This document shows, piece after piece, positions 55,568 through 64,000 of a stretch of 64,000 bases of DNA. A model generated the notes under the pieces. It worked only from the letters and a program-made list of their open reading frames with translations, ran no database searches and was not told the origin of the DNA. Both the position numbers and the translations under genes were made by a program. Source of the DNA: Mesorhizobium sp. WSM3862 (GTDB taxonomy: Bacteria > Pseudomonadota > Alphaproteobacteria > Rhizobiales > Rhizobiaceae); contig NZ_NSGE01000003.1 of assembly GCF_002294985.1 (NCBI RefSeq), positions 62,001-126,000 on the forward strand, given 5' to 3'. How positions within the stretch are numbered: position 1 is the stretch's first letter; each line of letters starts with the position of its first letter.

Positions 55568-56279
55568 AGTCAGGCGCAGCGGCGAACAGCTCCGAGAGCC
55601 TCGCCGGCCCGCCCTTCAGCACATTCAGGTCGACGTCGCCGTCGATGCCGTCGACACGGCCTGTGTCGAGATATTGCCAATAGACCCAGTCGTCTTCGTT
55701 CAGCGGCCCCCGCACAGAGCGCAGCCAGCGCTGTCGAACCGCGATATGAGCGGCATAGGTCGGCGCCGTCTCATCGGTAATATAGAAAATGGCCGGCTTG
55801 CCGTAAGCCGCCTCGACCGGGCCAAGGAATGCCAGCAGTTCGGCGTTCAGCTCGGCGGGCGAAGGGCGTCGCGGGCAATTGCCGTGGAACTCGATGTCGA
55901 CCACCGGCGGCAAGAGCTGCTCGCCGCGCGGCACGACCGAGATGAAATTCCTGGCCTGGTCGGCACCCGGGCGGCAGAAGGTGAAGAAATGATAGGCGCC
56001 GACAGCGAGGCCAGCCGCGCGGGCCTGGCGCAAATTCTCAGCAAAGGCGTCATCGACATAGTCACCACCTTCCGTCGCCTTGATGATGGCGAAGACGACA
56101 TCGTCGGCCGCGACGCGCGGCCAGTCGATCCTGCCCTGGTGATGCGAAACATCGATGCCCCTTAAGGGGAATTTGCCGCGATCCGGCGGGAAAGCACGGT
56201 GCCGGAAGAAGCCCTCTGCCCATGTGGCAAGCGCCAGAAAGACGAAAGCCAGGGCCAGGGCAATCAAGCCGTTCCTCAA
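55536..56279 (-). CDS. GH25 lysozyme-like glycoside hydrolase
   Basis: 247 residues. Signal/anchor at about 4-22, then GH25 motifs: GIDVSHHQGRIDW (Asp), AIIKATEGGDYVDDAF, VGAYHFFTFC, the catalytic-type Asp-Glu in PPVVDIEFHGN, and DGDVDLNVLKG. GH25 enzymes cleave peptidoglycan as N-acetylmuramidases in the periplasm or outside. Convergent overlap with the UDG gene. Confidence 0.9.
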   Translation of the reverse strand: MRNGLIALALAFVFLALATWAEGFFRHRAFPPDRGKFPLRGIDVSHHQGRIDWPRVAADDVVFAIIKATEGGDYVDDAFAENLRQARAAGLAVGAYHFFTFCRPGADQARNFISVVPRGEQLLPPVVDIEFHGNCPRRPSPAELNAELLAFLGPVEAAYGKPAIFYITDETAPTYAAHIAVRQRWLRSVRGPLNEDDWVYWQYLDTGRVDGIDGDVDLNVLKGGPARLSELFAAAPDSSSSGTPLSP

Positions 56280-56323
56280 GCCTTGGCTCCCTGCTCGCCT
56301 TGCCCCGCATATCGAAGGTGGCT

Positions 56324-56803
56324 TTATCCGCGCCCCTTAAGGAGCCGTCCCTTCTCGCGCGACCAGTCGCGCTGCTTTTCGGTCTCGCGCTTGTCGTGCA
56401 GCTTCTTGCCGCGGGCGATGGCGAGCAGGAGCTTGGCGCGGCCGCGATCGTTGAAATAGATTTTCAGCGGCACCAGCGTCATGCCTTCGCGCTCCACGCT
56501 CTGCGCAAGTTTGGCCATCTCGCGCTTGCTGACGAGCAGCTTACGGCGCCGGCGCGGCTCGTGGTTGAAGCGGTTGGCCTGGAGATATTCCGGCAGATAG
56601 GAATTGATCAGCCAGATCTCGCCGCCTTCGGCGGAGGCGTAGCTCTCCTGGATGTTGGCCTGGCCCTGGCGCAGCGACTTGACCTCGGTGCCGGTCAGCA
56701 CCAAGCCGGTCTCGATCGTGTCGAGCACCTCGTAGGAAAAGCGCGCCTTGCGGTTTTCGGCGACCGTCCTGTTGTTGGGGTCGGCTTTCTTGACTTGATT
56801 CAT
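56324..56803 (-). CDS. smpB: SsrA-binding protein SmpB
   Basis: 159 residues. The OB-fold segments [20 protein letters not shown] and [13 protein letters not shown] and the basic tail [20 protein letters not shown] are characteristic. It brings tmRNA to stalled ribosomes. It follows dapA by 25 bp; no tmRNA gene is recognised in the window. Confidence 0.97.
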   Translation of the reverse strand: MNQVKKADPNNRTVAENRKARFSYEVLDTIETGLVLTGTEVKSLRQGQANIQESYASAEGGEIWLINSYLPEYLQANRFNHEPRRRRKLLVSKREMAKLAQSVEREGMTLVPLKIYFNDRGRAKLLLAIARGKKLHDKRETEKQRDWSREKGRLLKGRG

Positions 56804-56828
56804 AATGCGGAGAGGTGGCGCCTCATCC

Positions 56829-57710
56829 CTAATTAATCAAGCCGGCGTGCTTCAGCGCCGCGTCGAGCTTCTCGGCGGTCGAAGCTTCGACCGTCACCAG
56901 CGGCGAGCGGACCACGTTCTCGACCTTGCCCAGCTTCGACAGGGCGTATTTGGCGCCGGACACGCCGGGCTCCACGAAAATTGCTTTATGCAGCGGCAGG
57001 AGACGATCCTGCAGTTCTAGCGCCTTGGCGCTGTCGCCGGAGAGCGTCGCTTCCTGGAACTCGGCGCAAAGGCGCGGCGCGACGTTCGACGTCACCGAGA
57101 TGCAGCCGACGCCGCCATGCGCGTTGAAGCCGAGCGCGGACGCATCCTCACCGGAAAGCTGGATGAAATCCTTGCCGCAGGTCATGCGCTGTTCCGAGAC
57201 GCGCTCGACCTTGCCGGTCGCATCCTTGACGCCGGCGATGTTCTTGAAGTCGTGGCGCAGCCTGCCCATCGTCTCCGGGGTCATGTCGATCACCGAGCGC
57301 GGCGGGATGTTGTAGATGATGATCGGCAGCTTCGTTGCCCTGGCAACGGCTGCGAAATGCTCGTAGAGGCCGCGCTGGGTCGGCTTGTTGTAATAAGGCG
57401 TGACGACCAGGGCTGCATCGGCGCCTGACTTTTCGGCATACTGCACCAGGCCGACGGCTTCCTCGGTGTTGTTGGAGCCGGCACCGGCCACAACTGGAAC
57501 CCTGCCCCTGGCGACCTCGATGCAGACCTTGACGACATTGCGGTGCTCGTCATGCGACAGCGTCGGCGACTCGCCGGTGGTGCCGACGGGCACGAGGCCC
57601 TTGGTGCCCTCGGCGATCTGCCATTCGACAAACGCGCGAAAGGCTTTCTCGTCGAAACGCCCGCTCTTTTCAAACGGTGTCACGAGCGCAGTCAGCGAGC
57701 CTCTCAGCAT
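56829..57710 (-). CDS. dapA: 4-hydroxy-tetrahydrodipicolinate synthase
   Basis: 293 residues. TIM-barrel aldolase with [31 protein letters not shown] (Tyr) and the Schiff-base Lys in [14 protein letters not shown]. It condenses pyruvate with aspartate semialdehyde for lysine and diaminopimelate synthesis. Start at 57710 ([10 protein letters not shown]). A palindromic repeat copy lies just upstream. Confidence 0.97.
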   Translation of the reverse strand: MLRGSLTALVTPFEKSGRFDEKAFRAFVEWQIAEGTKGLVPVGTTGESPTLSHDEHRNVVKVCIEVARGRVPVVAGAGSNNTEEAVGLVQYAEKSGADAALVVTPYYNKPTQRGLYEHFAAVARATKLPIIIYNIPPRSVIDMTPETMGRLRHDFKNIAGVKDATGKVERVSEQRMTCGKDFIQLSGEDASALGFNAHGGVGCISVTSNVAPRLCAEFQEATLSGDSAKALELQDRLLPLHKAIFVEPGVSGAKYALSKLGKVENVVRSPLVTVEASTAEKLDAALKHAGLIN

Positions 57711-57742
57711 ATTGTCCAAACTCCTTGGGACTTTGTTGGTCC

Positions 57743-57794
57743 AAGCATGTCGTTCTCCCAAAGCCGGGTGCCCACTTTGTGCGACATGCATCAG
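57743..57794. repeat. Palindromic GCATGTCG...CGACATGC repeat, copy 2
   Basis: GCATGTCG (57745-57752) and CGACATGC (57782-57789) flank a centre with TCCCAAAG and CACTTTGTG. It ends in ATCAG like copy 1 at 46280. It is in the dapA-slt divergent spacer (57711-58011), which also carries a CCTAA-2 nt-TTAGG dyad near 57950 and an AT-rich stretch near 57930. Confidence 0.75.
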
Positions 57795-58011
57795 CGTTTT
57801 GTCGATGCGTAAATTCCCGCGCCTTCTAATCGAAAGCGAAGCCGCGCACCATAGTCTCGACACGGTTCAGCGGCAAGCATTGCTGTAGTGCCAGCAAGCG
57901 TAATTCGAACGGCCTCGATAACCTTTTGTTTACGAGCCTTTCACGACCTAAGTTTAGGCTCCGGGTCGGCCTCGAAGGCCCTGCCTGCTGACAATGTGCC
58001 GGGGTGGAACA

Positions 58012-60035
58012 ATGCCGACAAGTCGGCCTCATCTGTTCGCGCTTTTGAGCGCGGCTGTCGCGCTGATACCGGGTATGGCGATCGGCGGCAGCGTCGACGT
58101 GCGCGTGACGGCGGCGATTGCCGCGCCGGGCTCGCCGTCGGCCGCGGACCAGGCGCAGCAGCTTCAGCCTCCGTCCAGCATCGGGCAATTGAAGAGCGGA
58201 CTCGACGCGGTCGCGGTGAACAACATCGCCGCGGCGCGCAATGCCCGCGACACGTTGCCCTCCACCTCGCTCGACCGGCACATTCTGGCCTGGGCGATCG
58301 CGCTGTATGGCGGCGACCAGGTGCCGAGCGGCGAAATCGCCGATGCCGCCAAGATGCTGCCTGGATGGCCGGGCACGATCGCGCTGCGCAGGAACAGCGA
58401 GCGCGCGCTCTATCGCGAGAACCCGCCGCCGCCAGTGGTGGTGCGGGCCTTCGGCCGCAGCCAGCCGCTGACGCCGGAAGGCGTGATCATCCTTGCCCGC
58501 TCGCAGGTGGCGCTGGGCGATCAAGCGGCGGCGCGCGCGGTGCTGGTGCCCTTCTGGCGCACGGAGAAGCTGGATGCCCAGGTCGAAACTTCCATCATCA
58601 AGGAATTCGGCACGCTGATCCCCGCGGCCGATCATCGCTATCGCATGGAGCGCATGTTCTATGCCGACCGGCCGTCCTCGGCGCTGCGCGTCGCCGGCCT
58701 TGCCGGCGCCCAGCAACTGGCGGATGCCTGGGTGGCGGTCGATAAAGGCGAAAAAAACGCGGCGAAACTGTTGAAGGCGGTGCCGGCGACGCAGCGTTCG
58801 GCCGGCTATTTCTTCGCCGAGGCAGAATATCTGCGCAAGCAGCAAAAAGTTGCCGATGCCGCGGCAGTCGTGATGAAGGCGCCGACCAATCGCGACGCGC
58901 TGGTCGATCCCGATGCCTGGTGGGTGGAGCGGCGCGTTCTTTCGCGCGAGCTGGTCGATCAGGGCGACATAAAGACCGCCTACAAGATTGCCTCCATGCA
59001 TGCGGCCGAAAGCGCGGCCAGCGCCGCGGAAGCCGAGTTCCATGCCGGCTGGTATGCATTGCGCGGTCTCAACGACCCGGCAGCGGCCGCCTCGCATTTT
59101 TCACGCATCGCCGAGCTCGCCCAGGCGCCTATTACTGGCTTGGCCGCGCCGCGGAAGTCGGCGGCGCGGGCAGCGCCAAGGACTATTTCACCCGGGCAGC
59201 CAGCTACGGCACCACCTTCTACGGCCAGCTTGCCGGCGAGCGTGTGGGCCTCAGAACCTTGAGCATCGTCCATCCCACGCCCAGCGCGGCCGACCGCCAA
59301 AGCTTCGAGGGCCGCGAGGCGGTGAAAGCGATCAAGCGGCTGCAGGAGGCAGGCTATGACCGCTATGCCGAGACGCTCTACCGCGACCTCGCGGGGCAGC
59401 TGACCAGCCCCGGCGAGCTTGCGCTGCTGGCGGGGCTTGCCGAAAAACAGGGCAACCATTTCATGGCGCTGAAGGTCGGCAAGATCGCCGCCCAGCGCGG
59501 CATCGATGTGGGTGCGCTTTCGCATCCGTTGGGTGTCATTCCCGATTCGGCCGATATCTCCGGCTCCGGCAAGGCGCTGGCCTATGCCATCGCCCGCCAG
59601 GAGAGCGAGTTCAATGTCGCGGCGATTTCCAGCGCCGGCGCGCGCGGCCTCTTGCAGTTGATGCCGGGTACCGCCAAGCAACTGGCGAAGAAGGCCGGCA
59701 TGACCTTCTCGCAAACGCGGCTGACGACCGATGCCGGTTACAACGCGACGCTGGGGTCAGCCTTCCTCGGCGAGCAGCTCGACCGCTTCAACGGCTCCTA
59801 TGTGCTGACCTTCGCCGGGTACAATGCCGGCCCAAACCGCGCCGCCCAGTGGGTGGCGAAATATGGTGATCCGCGCGGCAAGGACGTGGACGCCGTCGTC
59901 GACTGGGTCGAGCGGATCCCATACACAGAAACAAGAAGTTACGTGCAGCGCGTGATGGAGAATTATGAAGTCTACAAGATGCGTATTTCCGGCAAATACG
60001 ACATCGTCGGGGATTTGGTGAACGGGCGCAGTTGA
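58012..60035 (+). pseudogene. Soluble lytic murein transglycosylase, frameshifted
   Basis: The first part (MPTSRPHLFALLSAAVALIP to HFSRIAELAQ) is a signal peptide and helical superhelix; the second part (AYYWLGRAAEVGGAG to the end) lies in a different frame and holds the catalytic domain with ARQESEFNVAAISSAGARGL and FAGYNAGPNRA. The switch is near 59125-59140, where GAGCTCGCCCAGGCGCCTATT seems to have lost bases. As given, the catalytic Glu would not be translated from this start. A sequence error is possible. Normally such genes make periplasmic exolytic transglycosylases. Confidence 0.85.
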
Positions 60036-60070
60036 GGGCCGGCGGGCGTATGCAAGCCTCAGGTTGGCGA

Positions 60071-60110
60071 TCCTTCGCGCCCCCCTCTGTCCTGCCGGAA
60101 ACCTCCCGCA
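60071..60110. repeat. Partial copy of the ccctctgtcctgccgg repeat
   Basis: tccttcgcgcccccctctgt followed by cctgccgg matches the outer part of the arm at 20562-20609 together with its flank, then diverges. It lies between slt and the hydrolase gene. Confidence 0.55.
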
Positions 60111-60178
60111 TCCAATGTTTTGACCGCGGCCGCCCTCGCCTGTAGCTGTCGGTCACCTCAGCGAGGAGCAGCATCCGG

Positions 60179-61069
60179 ATGGCGAGCGACGGTTTCTACG
60201 ACTTCTTCTATGCCGCACCCGATGGGCTGAAACTGCATGCCCGCATTTATGGCGAGGCGAACAGCGGTGGCTGGCCGGTCGTCTGCCTGTCCGGCCTCAC
60301 CCGCAATGCGCGCGACTTCCATGAACTCGCGCTTTACCTCTCCGGCAAGGCGAAGACGCCGCGCAAGGTCGTCGCTTTCGACTATCGCGGCCGTGGCCGA
60401 TCCGACTACGATCCCGACATCAGCCACTACAATGTCGGCGTCGAAGCCGGCGACGTGCTCGCTGGCTTGTCAGCGCTGGGTATCGAAGAGGCTGGCTTCA
60501 TCGGCACCTCGCGCGGCGGACTGATCATCCATGTGCTCGGCGCGCTGAAGCCGGCCGCGTTGAAAGCCATTGTCCTCAACGATATCGGCCCGGTGATCGA
60601 GGCGGAAGGTCTGGCCCATATCCGCTCATATCTCGATCGCGCGCCGAGGCCGAAGACATTCGCCGAGGCAGTCGATGCGCAGCGGCGCGTGCATGGTGGC
60701 GGCTTCCCGGCGCTCACCGATGCCGACTGGGCGCGTATGGTTGGCGCCATCTGCCGCGACACGGATGCCGGGCTGGTGCCCGATTTCGATCCTGCCCTGG
60801 TCGAGACCCTGGCCAATGTCGACTTCAGCAAGCCACTGCCGGATCTTTGGCCACAGTTCAACGCGCTTGCCGCCGTGCCGTTGCTCGCCATACGCGGCGG
60901 CAATTCGACGCTTCTCTCCACCGCGACGATCGAGGAGATGACAAAGCGTCATCCCGGCATGGAGACGATCACGGTCGAAGGCCAGGGACACGCGCCCTTC
61001 CTGGAAACCGGCAACCTGCCGAAGAAGATTGCGGATTTCCTCGATCGCGCCGAAGCCAAGTCCACGTAA
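60179..61069 (+). CDS. Alpha/beta hydrolase
   Basis: 296 residues. Nucleophile elbow GTSRGGLI (Ser), oxyanion segment VVCLSGLTRNARDF, FDYRGRGRSDYDPD, and C-terminal His in GQGHAPFL. The HGG-like motif is replaced by SGLTRN, typical of a rhizobial group of unassigned esterase/lyase-like hydrolases. It is followed at once by a good terminator. Confidence 0.88.
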   Translation: MASDGFYDFFYAAPDGLKLHARIYGEANSGGWPVVCLSGLTRNARDFHELALYLSGKAKTPRKVVAFDYRGRGRSDYDPDISHYNVGVEAGDVLAGLSALGIEEAGFIGTSRGGLIIHVLGALKPAALKAIVLNDIGPVIEAEGLAHIRSYLDRAPRPKTFAEAVDAQRRVHGGGFPALTDADWARMVGAICRDTDAGLVPDFDPALVETLANVDFSKPLPDLWPQFNALAAVPLLAIRGGNSTLLSTATIEEMTKRHPGMETITVEGQGHAPFLETGNLPKKIADFLDRAEAKST

Positions 61070-61073
61070 AGTA

Positions 61074-61108
61074 AAGCCCGAGACTAACTCCGCCCCGGGC
61101 TTGTTTTT
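61074..61108 (+). terminator. Rho-independent terminator after the hydrolase gene
   Basis: Stem AAGCCCG / CGGGCTT with a 15-base loop, followed by GTTTTT, starting 5 bp after the stop codon. Confidence 0.75.
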
Positions 61109-61140
61109 GAAATGTAGATTTCCCGACGCGTGGCGCGCGC

Positions 61141-62214
61141 CTATTTGCCCTTCGAGCTCTTGCGGCGTGCCTTCGCGGGCTCCGAGCCGCTCTCCTTGCG
61201 GGCGGCTTTGGCGGATGACGGGGTGGTCAACGGGGACGCAAACACCGAGTTCTCTGCGGGCCGCGGCGCCTCTTCGGCGCGCGGCTTCTCAAGCACGACG
61301 ACGCAGCCATCGAGGTCGTTGGTGGCGAGGTGCGCGTACCGCATGGTCATCGACAGCGTCTGGTGGCCGAGCCACATCTGCACGCGCCGGATGTCGATGC
61401 CGCCCTGGACGAGTCGCGAAGCGCAGGTGTGGCGCAGGATATGCGGCACCACTTGCTCATCGGCGCCTAGACCGACTTCGGCCTTCGCCTCGTTCCAGAT
61501 GGCGCGGTACTGCGCCTGGGTGAGCTTGGTGAACGGACCCTTCGGCCGGCGACCTTCGGTGGTCGGCGGCAGCTTGATCACCTCCTTGACCCGTTCGGTC
61601 ATCGGGATGGTGCGGCTGCGGCCCGACTTTGTGATCCAGAAGCTGACGCGGTGTTCCTGGATGTCGTTCCAGATCAGGCCAAGCGCCTCGCCGAGGCGGC
61701 AGCCGGTGTCGACTAGGAAGACCGAAAGTCGGTAGGCATCTTCGCTGCGGCTCTTGATGGCGGCGAACAGCCTTGTCTCTTCGTCCCTTTCGAGGAAACG
61801 AATCCGTCCCGCCCGCTCCTTCTGGCGGCGGAACTCGGGCAGGCTGTGGATATCTCCCATCTTATGAGCCTTGCGCAGCAGCTTGCTGAGTGCAGCCATC
61901 TTGCGATTGATGGTTGCGTTGCTGTTCCCGCGCTGGCGCAAGGTACCGATAAGATTGTCCAGGGTGTTCTGGTCAAAGGTGCTGAAACGCTCTCCCAGAA
62001 GGATCTCGTCTATTTCACCGATGAATGAGCTGACATTGTATTTATGCCGCCCATCATCCCAGAGTATATCCCGGTATGCTGTAAAGAGCTCACTGACCCT
62101 GTACGATTTTACTTCCCGGATCTTGTTATAGGTGTACCTAAACTTCGAATTCTGAGAAGAAAACACCGCAAAATGACCAGAGGGCTCCCCCTCTTGAATC
62201 GCTTCGTTCGACAT
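61141..62214 (-). CDS. Tyrosine recombinase/integrase
   Basis: 357 residues. Core-binding domain about 40-125; catalytic residues Arg173 (TGCRLGEAL), Lys196, His258 and Arg261 (HILRHTCAS), His284 (LGHQT) and Tyr293 (MRYAHLATNDL). A basic Ser/Lys-rich tail (about 325-357) follows. The N-terminal arm has lower GC than the rest. No other phage or island gene, excisionase, or att repeat is recognised nearby, so it is solitary. Its target is unknown. Confidence 0.9.
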   Translation of the reverse strand: MSNEAIQEGEPSGHFAVFSSQNSKFRYTYNKIREVKSYRVSELFTAYRDILWDDGRHKYNVSSFIGEIDEILLGERFSTFDQNTLDNLIGTLRQRGNSNATINRKMAALSKLLRKAHKMGDIHSLPEFRRQKERAGRIRFLERDEETRLFAAIKSRSEDAYRLSVFLVDTGCRLGEALGLIWNDIQEHRVSFWITKSGRSRTIPMTERVKEVIKLPPTTEGRRPKGPFTKLTQAQYRAIWNEAKAEVGLGADEQVVPHILRHTCASRLVQGGIDIRRVQMWLGHQTLSMTMRYAHLATNDLDGCVVVLEKPRAEEAPRPAENSVFASPLTTPSSAKAARKESGSEPAKARRKSSKGK

Positions 62215-62398
62215 TTTTAGCCACACCCCCTGTGGTTAAGGGACCAGCCCTAACCGCTCGGGAGCATCCTTTCAAGAGTTTTCGAGTCTGGCCTCCGACC
62301 CCATCCGCCGCCGGCGGATCCCACAAAGTCGCTATACAGACCCGATCAGCTTACCGTTTTCACCCCCATCCTTTCGTTGCGTTGATCCATCGCGAAAA

Positions 62399-62432
62399 GC
62401 AAAACGGCCCGGGCGCAGAGATGCCCGGGCCG
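62399..62432 (-). terminator. Rho-independent terminator of the porin gene
   Basis: CGGCCCGGGC and GCCCGGGCCG form a perfect 10-bp stem with an 8-base loop; on the minus strand it is followed by TTTTGCTTTT. It lies 27 bp after the porin stop. Confidence 0.8.
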
Positions 62433-62458
62433 GATTTCATGTTGTTGCAGTCCAGCCC

Positions 62459-63622
62459 TTAGAAGGAACGCTGGAAGCGGAGGATGCCGCCGACGCTGTT
62501 CTTCTTGTCAGCGTTGGTCCAGTTGCCATAAATGGTCGGGGTATCGAAGTTGCCATAATGGTTCCAGTCAACTTCGGCCGTGACCGTGAAGCCCGGGACA
62601 ACGTCGTAGGCAACGTTTGCCGCGACGCCGTAATTCTTGTCGTCGTCACCTGACACCTGGAGGTTGAACGAGGTCTTCTCGTTGAACTTATAGGTGCCGC
62701 CAGCCCACCAAGCCCAGTTACCGCCCCAGATCTTGTAGAAGCCGCGACCATTAGCGTCGATGACATTATCATCGTTGAGCTTGCCGTCGTTGCCATAGCC
62801 AAACATGCCGAACAGCGAGATCTGGTCATTGACGTTGACGTCCAAGCGAACCTTGCCGGTCACCTGTTCGTAATTGCTGTCATAAGCCAAAACACCGGTG
62901 ACGGCGCCCCAGCCCTGCGTCCACTTCACACCGCCGACGACATGCGGAACATAGCTGTCGATGGTGTAGACGTCGCCGTAGCCCTCTTCGAGCGAGACCA
63001 CTGCCGAGAAGCCGTTGCCGGCGTCGAAGTAGTACTGCACGACGTTGGTGTCGAAGCCGCCGTAAGGAACGATCGTGTCCTGGATAACGTTGCCGGCGTA
63101 GCCGATGAACGTATCGAAGGCCGATTCGTCCTTACCGACGCGGAGACCGCCGAGCTGGATCCAGGCGAAGTTCAAAGACACGGGCTTGTTGCCAGCCGGA
63201 TTGGTGGTGGCGACACCACCATAAATTCCGTCGGTGGTTCCGCGACCATTGCCGAAGTTGAAGCGGGTCTCGGTGTAGGTCTTCAACGTGCCGAGTTCGG
63301 TTTCCTGGCCGGTCCAGGTCTTCAGCGTGAAGCGAGCATTTTTCTTCCACGTGCTGTTCTCGTCGCCATCGACCTTGTCGATAGCCTTGGCACCGTCGAA
63401 CGAGCCGATGTCGCCAAGGCCAATGTCGTAACGAACGTAACCGCCGATGCGCAGGCAGGTCTCGGTGCCGGGGATGTAGAAGTAGCCCGAACCGTAGACG
63501 TCGCAGATCTTGACGTATTCAGCCGGTTCCGGCTCGGCGACGGTCACCGCGTCGGCGGCGCGAGCACCGGAAACTGCGATCAGGGCCGCAGCTGAGCCGA
63601 GAAGAAGGCTCTTGATGTTCAT
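62459..63622 (-). CDS. Major outer-membrane porin (rhizobial Omp2b/RopA-like)
   Basis: 387 residues with signal peptide (MNIKSLLLGSAAALIAVSGA, cleavage ARA-ADAV) and ribosome site GGAGG. The mature N-terminus with YVKICDVYGSGYFYIPGTET and CLRIGGYVRYD is the signature of the alphaproteobacterial porin family; two conserved Cys form a disulfide. Alternating beta strands run to the terminal Phe (LRFQRSF) needed for outer-membrane insertion. Expected to be abundant and trimeric. Confidence 0.93.
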   Translation of the reverse strand: MNIKSLLLGSAAALIAVSGARAADAVTVAEPEPAEYVKICDVYGSGYFYIPGTETCLRIGGYVRYDIGLGDIGSFDGAKAIDKVDGDENSTWKKNARFTLKTWTGQETELGTLKTYTETRFNFGNGRGTTDGIYGGVATTNPAGNKPVSLNFAWIQLGGLRVGKDESAFDTFIGYAGNVIQDTIVPYGGFDTNVVQYYFDAGNGFSAVVSLEEGYGDVYTIDSYVPHVVGGVKWTQGWGAVTGVLAYDSNYEQVTGKVRLDVNVNDQISLFGMFGYGNDGKLNDDNVIDANGRGFYKIWGGNWAWWAGGTYKFNEKTSFNLQVSGDDDKNYGVAANVAYDVVPGFTVTAEVDWNHYGNFDTPTIYGNWTNADKKNSVGGILRFQRSF

Positions 63623-64000
63623 TTTCTGACCTCCAGTCAAAAGTTAAAAAACGGGTCTGGGTATTTTTTGCTGAAGGACAGCGTTCCCTGCCCCATCCCC
63701 ACTTACCGAAAAAGATGCGCACCGCGCCGCTCCTTCGAACGAGACCTTTACCCAGGCGGCGGCCGCGTTCAACCATGATCGTATCGGCGAAAGCCCAGTC
63801 CGGACGCTATCCCCGGACGTTGTTGCACAAATGACACGATTTGGCCTCACTCCGAAAGTTCTCATTAACCATTAAGGCCTTGCAGCCGGTCGAATCCGGC
63901 GATGTGCGGCCGAAATTGCGGCGCCAGCTGCGAGTCACCGGCCGGGAATCGCCATGGAATCGCCGCATGGGAACACTCATCCTGCTGCCGGCGTCGAATT
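63623..64000. other. Porin upstream region and window end
   Basis: About 380 bp. Holds the porin promoter (AT-rich segment near 63640-63690) and, near 63865-63961, TTAACCATTAA plus four GANTC sites, features linked to CtrA and CcrM control in alphaproteobacteria. Possible plus-strand starts at 63954 or 63967 run off the window and cannot be assigned to a gene. Confidence 0.4.

Noticed and set aside
62265..62310. tRNA-like 3' end (ttcgagtctggcctccgacccca) near the integrase
   Set aside because: The T-arm stem does not pair and no acceptor or anticodon stem can be built; at most a chance resemblance or worn att remnant.

Overview
The window reads as a chromosomal segment of a high-GC alphaproteobacterium of the order Rhizobiales, most likely Mesorhizobium or a close relative. 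The evidence is the gene chain rpoZ-rsh-pyrE-DUF2062-acpS-lepB-rnc-era-recO on the minus strand, the neighbouring smpB-dapA and soluble lytic transglycosylase genes, a TIGR02301-family protein, a rhizobial-type porin, and short palindromic intergenic repeats (a CATGTCG...CGACATG element and a ccctctgtcctgccgg element) of the kind scattered through rhizobial genomes. No tRNA, rRNA, CRISPR array or insertion sequence is visible.

Layout. 1-3.9 kb: start of an ArsR regulator with an operator over its start codon, a LysM envelope protein, a LOG-type phosphoribohydrolase, and a LysR regulator divergent from a small isomerase-like protein. 4.2-12.2 kb: an MdtABC-type tripartite efflux operon whose genes overlap by 4 bp, led by a possible 39-residue protein. 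12.5-22.1 kb: a secreted S41-like protein, a CorA remnant, GST, RarD, citramalate synthase, then a minus-strand run of proline iminopeptidase, two tandem GFA proteins, a VOC protein and a DUF559 endonuclease-like protein, separated from cysS by a 185-bp element with perfect 48-bp inverted repeats. 22.5-34.6 kb: small basic protein, frameshifted HMCES/YedK gene, Nudix hydrolase, unknown envelope proteins, a dihydroorotase-like amidohydrolase lacking its first metal-binding His, YgfZ, an HD hydrolase, a PAS-GGDEF-EAL protein, a fatty acid desaturase divergent from a LysR regulator, RidA, and a duplicated LysR fragment.

34.7-43.5 kb is accessory in character: a RimK-like ATP-grasp ligase paired with a GNAT-C39 peptidase fusion (the best candidate for an uncharacterised peptide-modification system), an ECF sigma factor with its membrane anti-sigma factor and a recognisable ECF promoter, a VapBC toxin-antitoxin pair with a symmetric nested operator, a large DUF2339 membrane protein and a Nudix hydrolase. 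43.5-57.7 kb is the conserved housekeeping block (DNA repair, ribosome maturation, secretion, stringent response, pyrimidine and lysine synthesis), interrupted by a CPBP protease, an APH-like kinase, a VOC gene, and NYN, uracil-DNA glycosylase and GH25 genes. 58-64 kb: a frameshifted lytic transglycosylase, an alpha/beta hydrolase, a solitary tyrosine recombinase and a major porin.

Two genes carry frameshifts in the sequence given (HMCES-like at 23.5 kb, Slt at 59.1 kb). Two others survive only as fragments (CorA at 14 kb, LysR at 33.8 kb). A 7-bp tandem repeat array supplies the stop codon of rsh, and a smaller relative supplies that of a LysR gene.
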